Shown here piece after piece: positions 57,722 to 64,000 of a stretch of DNA of 64,000 nucleotides. The notes under the pieces were generated by a model. It was not told the DNA's origin. It made no database searches and saw only the letters and a program-made list of their open reading frames with translations. The stretch is from Streptomyces sp. yr375 (GTDB taxonomy: Bacteria; Actinomycetota; Actinomycetes; Streptomycetales; Streptomycetaceae): contig NZ_FOFF01000051.1 of the NCBI RefSeq assembly GCF_900110755.1, forward strand, positions 1-64,000, in the 5' to 3' direction. A program made the position numbers and the translations under genes. How positions within the stretch are numbered: position 1 is the stretch's first letter; every line of letters begins with the position of its first letter.

Positions 57722-59857
57722 GTGGGGGCAGCGACAGAACGCACACCGACGGTCTTCCATCTCTTCACCGTGCCGGTCCGCAAGGAGACCGAGGCCGCGC
57801 AGGAAGTGCTGCGCGCCGCGGGCGTGGACCACACCGCTCTGCATCCCTCGGGCGGCACGTCCCGGGCCGAGGTCGTGCTGACGGGGACCGCCACGACCGA
57901 CACCCTCGCGCAGGTCGTCGCGACCCTGCGACACCGGCTGCGCCACGGCGTGGTCGTGCGCCGGGCGGGACCGCACGACCTCGTCGTCCGCTCCGACCCG
58001 GCCGTCGCCCACGGGCTGATCCTGATCCGGGGGCCGCACCGGGACGTGGAGATACGGGACGCGGCGGGGCTGCACGGCGCACTGAACAACGCCCTTGCGG
58101 AGGGGCTGGAACAGCGGGGCGCCGCGAGGCTTGACGCGGGCCCTGATGCTGGCGCTGGCGCAGGCGCAGGCGCAGGCGCAGGCGCAGGCGCACGCTCCGG
58201 TCCTGGCCTTGGCCCTGGCCCTGGCCCTGGCCCTGGCCCCGGCCTCGGCCCTGGCTCTGGTCCCGGTCCCGGCCCCGGCCCTGGCTCTGGTCCCGGTCCC
58301 GGCCCCGGCCCTGGCTCTGGTCCCGGCCCCGGCCCTGGCCCTGGCCCCGGCCCCGGCCCCGGCCCTAACCCCGGCCCCGGCCCCGGCCCCGGCCCCGGCC
58401 CCGGCCACGGCCCCGGCCCCGGCCCCGGCCCCGGCCCCGGCCCCGGCCCTGGCCCCGGCCCCGGCCTTGGCCCCGGCCCCGGTTCCAACCCAGGCCCCGG
58501 CCCGGATCCCACCCCCAACCCCACCCCCAACCCCACCCCCGATTCCGATCCCGAATCCGATCCCGGTCCCTTCGCGGTGAGCGTTCTCTTTCGGGCAGCG
58601 CAGAATGCGGCGTTGGCCGCCGAGGCGATTCGGTTGTCGCGGGTTTTTGCCGAGCCGGACTTTGTTCGTGGCGCGGACCCCGGCCGTGCCCGTGACCTGC
58701 TCGACGACCCGTCCGCGTTGGTGGAGATCGCCTCCCGGCCGCGTGTCCTGCTCGATCTGCTCCTGCTCGCCCACGCCTTCGCCCGGACCGACGACGGCGA
58801 CCCCCGCGCGAGCGAACTGCGGGTGCCGGGTCTCGGCGAGGCCGAGCGGCTCGCCGCGGCGGTGGAGGTCTTCGTCCAGCCGTCGACCGATCCGGAGACC
58901 AGGACGCTGGTCCGGCCGCTGCCGGGCGGCGGCCGGGGATTCCTCATCGGCGTGCCGCCCCAGACCGCCGAACTGATGGCCAACCTGTCCTGGGTCCTGC
59001 CCGCCCTCTTCCTCGTCGGCGAGGGTGAGGGCGAGGGCGGGGGCGGGGGCGAGGACGGCATCGGGTCCGTCGCGCTGGATCGCGAACGGATCTGGACCGA
59101 CGTGGACGGCTCGATCGCCTCGTACCTGAGATCCTGGCGGCCCGCACGCGGGGCCACCCTGCTGCCGCCTCGGCCGCTCATCCCGATGGCCATGCCGGAG
59201 GGCGAGGTCCGCCACGGACCCGGCGACCCCTTCATGGCCTTCGACGCCTGCACCCTCTTCCTGATGGCCCGCGAATTCGTCCCCGTCTGCTACCGCAAGC
59301 TGGACGACGAGGCCGGTACCGGCTTCCCGTTGCCGCCCTTCACCGCCGGACTCCCGCGCGAGGTCCGCCGCGAACTGGCGGCGGACTGCGGGGCGTACAT
59401 CCTCACGATGAACGCGCTCGTCATCGGCGCGAGCGAGAACGAGGACGGGCCCGGCGTGCTGGACATCGGCAACGTCAAACGCCACTTCCACACCGGACGC
59501 CTCAGCCGCTTCGGACGCACCCGGCGACTGGAGGAACAGGCGCGCCGCGACGGCAGCCTGCTGCTGCGCTGCGTGCACCGCACCACGGAGGCGGTGCTCT
59601 GCTACTACGCCGTCGTGGACATGTTCGCCGCGCTCGCCCGAGCCCGCGGCGACGGCCCGCTCGCCCGCCACCTGGAAGGGATCGCCGACCGGCGCGAGGC
59701 GGTCTGCGCGTACATGCTCTGGGTCAAGCGGCACGCCCTCCCGCCGGACTGGGGTCTGCGCACCTGGCGCGACGGCGAGGAGGAGGGCTGGGAGCGCCTC
59801 CAGGAGTACGTACGTCACGTCCAGCGGTACGTGATCCCCCGGCTCGTCGAGGAGTGA
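57722..59857 (+). CDS. Two-domain protein with a ~144-residue Gly/Pro linker, function unknown
   Basis: With the GTG at 57722 the protein has 711 residues; GTG 57623 is in frame but overlaps the YceI operator region. Residues 1-139 form an alpha/beta-looking domain (VFHLFTVPVRKETEAAQEVLRAAGV, RHRLRHGVVVRRAGPHDLVVRS, GLILIRGPHRDVEIRDAAG). Residues 140-283 are almost only Gly, Pro and Ala. Residues 284-711 form a largely helical domain (LFRAAQNAALAAEAIRLSRVF, GDPFMAFDACTLFLMAREFVPVCYRKLDDE, LLLRCVHRTTEAVLCYYAVVDMFAAL) interrupted by a GEGEG/GGGGG stretch. I do not recognise either domain. It lies 78 bp before the trypco2 gene on the same strand and may belong to that system. Confidence 0.65.
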   Translation: MGAATERTPTVFHLFTVPVRKETEAAQEVLRAAGVDHTALHPSGGTSRAEVVLTGTATTDTLAQVVATLRHRLRHGVVVRRAGPHDLVVRSDPAVAHGLILIRGPHRDVEIRDAAGLHGALNNALAEGLEQRGAARLDAGPDAGAGAGAGAGAGAGARSGPGLGPGPGPGPGPGLGPGSGPGPGPGPGSGPGPGPGPGSGPGPGPGPGPGPGPGPNPGPGPGPGPGPGHGPGPGPGPGPGPGPGPGPGLGPGPGSNPGPGPDPTPNPTPNPTPDSDPESDPGPFAVSVLFRAAQNAALAAEAIRLSRVFAEPDFVRGADPGRARDLLDDPSALVEIASRPRVLLDLLLLAHAFARTDDGDPRASELRVPGLGEAERLAAAVEVFVQPSTDPETRTLVRPLPGGGRGFLIGVPPQTAELMANLSWVLPALFLVGEGEGEGGGGGEDGIGSVALDRERIWTDVDGSIASYLRSWRPARGATLLPPRPLIPMAMPEGEVRHGPGDPFMAFDACTLFLMAREFVPVCYRKLDDEAGTGFPLPPFTAGLPREVRRELAADCGAYILTMNALVIGASENEDGPGVLDIGNVKRHFHTGRLSRFGRTRRLEEQARRDGSLLLRCVHRTTEAVLCYYAVVDMFAALARARGDGPLARHLEGIADRREAVCAYMLWVKRHALPPDWGLRTWRDGEEEGWERLQEYVRHVQRYVIPRLVEE
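58139..58570. repeat. Low-complexity ggccccggccct-type repeat tract encoding a Gly-Pro linker
   Basis: The tract begins with about six ggcgca hexamers (58151-58190) and continues as irregular ggccct/ggcccc/ggctct hexamers to about 58500, ending in repeats of accccaac and gatcccga type. Nearly every hexamer encodes Gly-Pro. All six frames stay open through most of it, so frame is judged from the flanking domains. Copy number is likely to vary between strains. Confidence 0.9.
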
Positions 59858-59935
59858 GCCGCTCCACGAGCCGCGGCGGCCGCCGATCCCGTCGGCCCCT
59901 GTGCCTCACGGGAGTTGAGCCGTTACCGTGGGTGC

Positions 59936-60268
59936 ATGGACGACATCACGGTCGGGGACGCGATCGACCACCTGCGTGCGGAGCTCACCGCCGCCAGAGA
60001 CCGTGCGGCAGCGGACGGGATGCGGTTCGAACTCGGCGAGATCTCACTGGAGTTCACCGTCGAGCTGCGCCGCGAGAACTCCGGGAAGGGGTCCATCAAG
60101 GCCTGGGTGGTGTCGGCCGAGGCGGGCGTCACCCGGTCCACGACGGCGACCCACCGGCTCGCGTTCACCCTGCGCGCGGTGGACCCGGACGGCCAGGGCG
60201 TCAGGATCGCCAACTCGGCCGCCGCCACAGGGGGTTTGACCGGTGGCGGGGGCGCGCTGACACGCTGA
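59936..60268 (+). CDS. Trypco2 (trypsin-co-occurring domain 2) protein
   Basis: The ATG at 59936 gives 110 residues. ITVGDAIDHLRAELTAARDRAAADGMRFELGEISLEFTVELRRE, then IKAWVVSAEAGVTRSTTATHRLAFTLRAV, is the trypco2 pattern: a helix followed by a beta sandwich edge. Such small proteins are found beside trypsin-fused NTPases in actinobacterial conflict systems. It is followed 21 bp later by exactly such a gene. It is presumed to be a sensor or inhibitor partner of the protease. Confidence 0.85.
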   Translation: MDDITVGDAIDHLRAELTAARDRAAADGMRFELGEISLEFTVELRRENSGKGSIKAWVVSAEAGVTRSTTATHRLAFTLRAVDPDGQGVRIANSAAATGGLTGGGGALTR

Positions 60269-60289
60269 CATTCTGACGGGGGTTCGCGC

Positions 60290-63200
60290 ATGGAACTGGG
60301 CCGGATCGTTGCGGTTCTGCTGCCCGGCACTTCGAGAAACGCAGACAACGCTTCGGGGTACGTCGGCAACGGCAGCGGCTATCTCCTGGGCCGGCGACTG
60401 GTGTTGACGGCCCGTCATGTGCTGGACGGCCGTGACTCCTGCGAGGTCCAGGTGCCGGGCGGCGGCGCCGGGCCCGTCCGGTGCGCGGTGGTCTGGCGGG
60501 GCGGGACGATCGGCGGCGCCGACGTCGACGCCGCCCTGCTGCTCGCCGAGACGGACGTGCGCGAGCCGGTGGCCCCGGTCCGCTGGGGCCGCCTCGTCAC
60601 CGCCAGGCACCAGCCCTGCGACGTGGCCGGCTACCCCGAGGTGGGCCGGCGCGCCGACGGCAGCCTCGAACTCCAGCAGCCGCGCGCCACACTCGCCCCC
60701 GGCACCGGCGCGCTCTCGCACCGCTACACCGTGGAGCTGGCCAGCAGCCCGCCCCCCGACCCGGGCAGACGTACGCCGTCCCCCTGGAGCGGCCAGTCGG
60801 GCGCCGCCCTCTTCTGCGGCGCCCCGGCGCACGGGCTGCCGCTGCTGACCGGCGTGGTCGTGACCGACGTGACCGGCTGGGGACTGCCGCGCTGGGAGGC
60901 CGTACCGGTGTACGCCCTGCTCGCCGACCCGGCGTTCACCGACCTGGTGACCCGGCACACGGCGGCCGCCCCCGTGTGGGAGCCGGTCGACCTCCAGGGC
61001 CTGGTCACTCCCGCCACCGGCTGGCAGGTCCGCTCCCCGGCGACACTGCTGGACCAGCGCGCCGAAGTGGTCCGCTTCCACGGCCGCGAGGAACTCCTGC
61101 GGGAACTCGCCGACGAGTGGTGCGCCGCCGCCGACGGCAGCCCCCCTGAGGGCGGAGTACGGCTCGCCGTGGTCACCGGGCCGGGCGGTGCGGGCAAGTC
61201 CCGGCTGGCCCGGGAACTGTCCGCCCGGATGCGCGACCGGCACGGCTGGGTCTGCGGCTGGCTCGACGACCGGGGGCCGGACGGCGACCACGGAGTACTC
61301 GCCGAGGTCGACCGCCCCCTGATCCTGGTGGCCGACTACGCCGAGCTGCGGATCCCCCAACTGACCGCCCTGCTCACGGCCTTGGACCGGCGCCCCGAGG
61401 GACGCCCGCCGGTACGCCTACTGCTGACCGCCCGTGGCCTCGGCGACGACACGGGCGGCTGGTGGGACCAGCTCAGGACCCGCACCCGCGAGACCCGCGC
61501 CCTCACCTACGACGCCGTCCACCGCGAACTGCCGCCGCTCACCGGGTTACCGGACCGCGCCGCCCACTACCAGGACGCGCTGACCGACCTCGCCGTACGG
61601 CTCCCGCAGGCCCTGCCCCGGGCGCTGCGCGAGGCGACCGGCGACTGGTCGGCCCGCGTCGGACTCGTCGCCCCGAGGGACGTGAGCGCGCCCGGCTACG
61701 GCTCCGCCCTCACCCTGCACATGACGGCCCTCACCGACCTCCTGGCGACGCACCCGGCGACCCGCCCGCCCGACCCGGACCTGCGCGTGGAAGAGCAACT
61801 CCTGCTGCACGAACGCGCCTACTGGGAGGACAGCGCGGCGGGCCGCCCCGCACTGGCGGCCACGGGACCCGTGGCACTGGCCGACGCGGTCGGCACCGCC
61901 ACCCTCACCGCCGGGGCCGAACCCGCCCTGGCCCGCCCGCTGTTGCGCACCTCCCCGGGATTCCGCACGGCGGACGACACCACGGTCGGGGAGGGCACCG
62001 CCTGGCTGGCCGAGATGTACCCGACCCCCACAGGCAGTTGCTGGGGCGCCCTCCAACCGGACCGACTCGGCGAGTACCACATCGGCGAACGCACCAAGGC
62101 CGACCCCGACCTCATCGCCGCACCCTTGACCACACTCGCCACCACCCACACCGCCCCAAGTACACCCACCGGGCAGTCACCCCGCACCGCACCAGCACCC
62201 CCCACCCGTACCGACACCCTCCTCGCCGCCCTGGTCACCGTCTCCCGTACGGGCGAACTGCCCCGCCACTGGGAGCCGGTGGCTCGTGCCCTCGATGCCG
62301 CGCTCACGCGCGTGCCGTCGCTCGCCGCGCGGGTCATGCAGGCCGCGACCCTCACGGACTGCCCGGACCCCCTCGTAGAGGCCCTGCACCGGCTCACCGA
62401 CGCCCCGTCCACCGACCCCGCGCTCCTGCTGGAGCTGCTCGACCGGCTCGGCGCGGGCCGGAGCCGGGTGCTCGCCGAGTGGGCCACCCGAACCGCCGCC
62501 ACCGCCGTGCGGGCGCTGCAGCCGGAGCGCCGGGTCGGCGCGCTCGTGCACGAGGCGGTGTGGCGGCAGGCGGCCGGGGACCATCTGGCGGCCGTCCGCC
62601 GCTGCGAGGAGGCCCTGCGGCTGCTGGACTCCGGGCAGGCCGCCGCCCCGCCCGCGACCCGCGTCGAGGTGCTGACCCTGAAGGCCCGTTCGCAGCGCTG
62701 GGCGGGCGACTTCGACCCGGCCCTCGTCACCCTGAGCGCGGCCGAGGACCTGGTGGAGCGGCTGCCGGCCGGGCCCGACCGGGACCGCGCGAGCGCGGAA
62801 CTCCTCGGCGAGCGTGCCCGGGCCCTCACCGGACGCGGCGAACCCGACACCGCGCGCCCCCTCCAGGAACGCCGGGTCGCGCTCCTCGGCACCCTCGCCG
62901 CCGCCACCGGCGACCCGGCCCTCCTCGAACGCCTCGCGGACGCGGAGGCGGACCTCGCCCTCACCCTCAACCACCTCGGCAGGTTCCGGGAAGCCGCCGA
63001 CGTCCTCTCGGAGACGACGGCCCAGTCCCTGGACCGGCTCACCGAGGAGAGCCCCGACGCGGTGGACCTCGACGCCCTGGGCAGCCTCGTCGGCCGCGCC
63101 AACCGGCTCAGGGCCATGGACCGTATGGAGGAATCCCTCAAGGTCGCCCGCGCCGCCCTCGCCGTGGCCGACCGCCCGGAGAGCCTCGGCACCCCCATCG

Positions 63201-64000
63201 GCGCGGCGGCCCTGGCGGTCATCCTGAACAACCTCGGCGCGACGCTGCTCGCCCTGGACCGCCCGCAGGAGGCCCTGGAACCGCTCCGCCGCGGCCTCGC
63301 CATCCGCCGTGAACAGGCCGTGGACGCCGGCGAACCCACCGAGTCGCTGTGGAGTTCGCTGTTCCAGTACTCCGGCGTGCTCCAGGAGTTGGGCCGCTAC
63401 GACGAGGCGCTCGAAGTCATCGAGGAGTGTCTCGCCGTCAGCACGGACCTGGTCCGCCGGAAACTGGTCGACCCGCGGCTGGAGGCGCGGACCCAGATCG
63501 TCCTCGCCGAGATGCTGTACGCGCCCACCGCCGGGGGACGGATCGCCGACCACCGCGAGGACCTGCGCCGGGCGCTGAAGCTCGTGAGCCGCGCCCTCTC
63601 GCACTACCGCCGCCCGCTGAAGAACCTGCCCGGAGACCATCTGACCGAGTACGCCATGGCGTTGACGGCCGCAGTGGACCTGTACGGCATGCTCGGCCGG
63701 CACCGGTCCCGGCGGCACCTGTCCCGCATCCTGGTCTCCGTACGACGGATCCTGACCCACCACGACCCCGAGCAGCACGGCCACGACCTGGCGGACGTCC
63801 TGACCGACATCGCCCGCCAGGACCAGCGGGACGGCCGCACCGCCCACGCGGAGCGCGGCTACGCCGAGGCCGTCGCCGTCCGGCGCCTGCTGCTGTCCCT
63901 GCGCGGTACGGCCACCGACCGGCTCGCCCTCGCCGCCGCCCTCGCCGCGTACGGCGGTCTGCTCTCCGCCGACGGCCGCCAGCACGAGGCCCTGACCGAC
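60290..64000 (+). CDS. Trypsin-like protease / P-loop STAND / TPR protein, partial at window end
   Basis: The frame from ATG 60290 is open to the last base, so at least 1237 residues are encoded. Residues 1-215 are a chymotrypsin-fold protease: LTARHVL (His43), ADVDAALL (Asp80), GQSGAALF (Ser170). A STAND-like NTPase follows with Walker A TGPGGAGKS (296-304) and Walker B RPLILVADYAEL. From about residue 720 there are TPR-like repeats (GDHLAAVRRCEEALRLLDSG, LGRFREAADVLSETTAQS, LDRPQEALEPLRRGLAIRREQAVDAGE, LGRYDEALEVIEECLAV). There is no signal peptide, so the protease should act inside the cell. The GACGGGGG site precedes the ATG. Confidence 0.88.
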   Translation, partial: MELGRIVAVLLPGTSRNADNASGYVGNGSGYLLGRRLVLTARHVLDGRDSCEVQVPGGGAGPVRCAVVWRGGTIGGADVDAALLLAETDVREPVAPVRWGRLVTARHQPCDVAGYPEVGRRADGSLELQQPRATLAPGTGALSHRYTVELASSPPPDPGRRTPSPWSGQSGAALFCGAPAHGLPLLTGVVVTDVTGWGLPRWEAVPVYALLADPAFTDLVTRHTAAAPVWEPVDLQGLVTPATGWQVRSPATLLDQRAEVVRFHGREELLRELADEWCAAADGSPPEGGVRLAVVTGPGGAGKSRLARELSARMRDRHGWVCGWLDDRGPDGDHGVLAEVDRPLILVADYAELRIPQLTALLTALDRRPEGRPPVRLLLTARGLGDDTGGWWDQLRTRTRETRALTYDAVHRELPPLTGLPDRAAHYQDALTDLAVRLPQALPRALREATGDWSARVGLVAPRDVSAPGYGSALTLHMTALTDLLATHPATRPPDPDLRVEEQLLLHERAYWEDSAAGRPALAATGPVALADAVGTATLTAGAEPALARPLLRTSPGFRTADDTTVGEGTAWLAEMYPTPTGSCWGALQPDRLGEYHIGERTKADPDLIAAPLTTLATTHTAPSTPTGQSPRTAPAPPTRTDTLLAALVTVSRTGELPRHWEPVARALDAALTRVPSLAARVMQAATLTDCPDPLVEALHRLTDAPSTDPALLLELLDRLGAGRSRVLAEWATRTAATAVRALQPERRVGALVHEAVWRQAAGDHLAAVRRCEEALRLLDSGQAAAPPATRVEVLTLKARSQRWAGDFDPALVTLSAAEDLVERLPAGPDRDRASAELLGERARALTGRGEPDTARPLQERRVALLGTLAAATGDPALLERLADAEADLALTLNHLGRFREAADVLSETTAQSLDRLTEESPDAVDLDALGSLVGRANRLRAMDRMEESLKVARAALAVADRPESLGTPIGAAALAVILNNLGATLLALDRPQEALEPLRRGLAIRREQAVDAGEPTESLWSSLFQYSGVLQELGRYDEALEVIEECLAVSTDLVRRKLVDPRLEARTQIVLAEMLYAPTAGGRIADHREDLRRALKLVSRALSHYRRPLKNLPGDHLTEYAMALTAAVDLYGMLGRHRSRRHLSRILVSVRRILTHHDPEQHGHDLADVLTDIARQDQRDGRTAHAERGYAEAVAVRRLLLSLRGTATDRLALAAALAAYGGLLSADGRQHEALTD

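Noticed and set aside
58139-58570. CRISPR-like repetitive tract
   Set aside because: The repeats are contiguous hexamers without unique spacers, so this is a microsatellite.
57602-59818. 738-residue minus-strand frame rich in Gly-Ala
   Set aside because: It is the shadow of the Gly/Pro-linker gene; the low-complexity tract is open in all frames, and only the plus-strand frame gives domain-like sequence on both sides.

Overview
The window is high-GC, GTG-start-rich chromosomal DNA from a streptomycete. The gene order cysteine desulfurase - mnmA - ligA - GGDEF/EAL gene - gatCAB - PAS/GGDEF/EAL gene - ilvBNC - serA - proline catabolism - leuB - ilvE - cimA is, from memory, the order of the Streptomyces core chromosome (SCO5486-SCO5529 in S. 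coelicolor). Identities below rest on motifs and synteny read by eye; no search was run.

1-18.5 kb is mainly housekeeping: cysteine desulfurase and mnmA (tRNA thiolation), a Tat-exported CueO-like multicopper oxidase, a peptidoglycan amidase, small enzymes, a MetE-like protein, ligA, an rmdB-like c-di-GMP phosphodiesterase, a TetR/DUF4267 divergent pair with three palindromic operators, and the gatC-gatA-(79-aa membrane protein)-gatB operon. 18.5-30 kb holds a transport and regulatory stretch: an MMPL exporter, a GNAT acetyltransferase, a 1024-aa AAA-LuxR regulator, a solitary RelE-like protein, a PQQ dehydrogenase lipoprotein, an aldo/keto reductase and a 2-hydroxyacid dehydrogenase.

30-49 kb is dominated by branched-chain amino acid synthesis: a cdgF-like diguanylate cyclase with a degenerate EAL domain, then ilvB-ilvN-ilvC behind a leader peptide (MRTRILVLGKRVG) and an intrinsic attenuator, serA, a PucR regulator divergent from the proline dehydrogenase and P5C dehydrogenase genes, leuB, ilvE, and citramalate synthase (cimA). 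cimA has its own candidate attenuator, with a short leader carrying two rare ATT isoleucine codons. The last 69 nt of the proline dehydrogenase gene occur again 132 bp downstream.

49-64 kb turns accessory: a secreted trypsin, a 3'-truncated NB-ARC gene, an ATPase with a nuclease-like tail, a full-length NB-ARC/TPR (NLR-like) gene with the same short N-terminal motif, an amidase, YceI, a protein with a ~144-residue Gly/Pro linker, and a trypco2 + trypsin/P-loop/TPR gene pair that runs off the window end. The NLR-like and trypsin/STAND genes look like biological-conflict (self/non-self or phage-response) modules and are the most interesting part, together with the two attenuators. I saw no rRNA, tRNA, CRISPR array, insertion sequence or replication origin.
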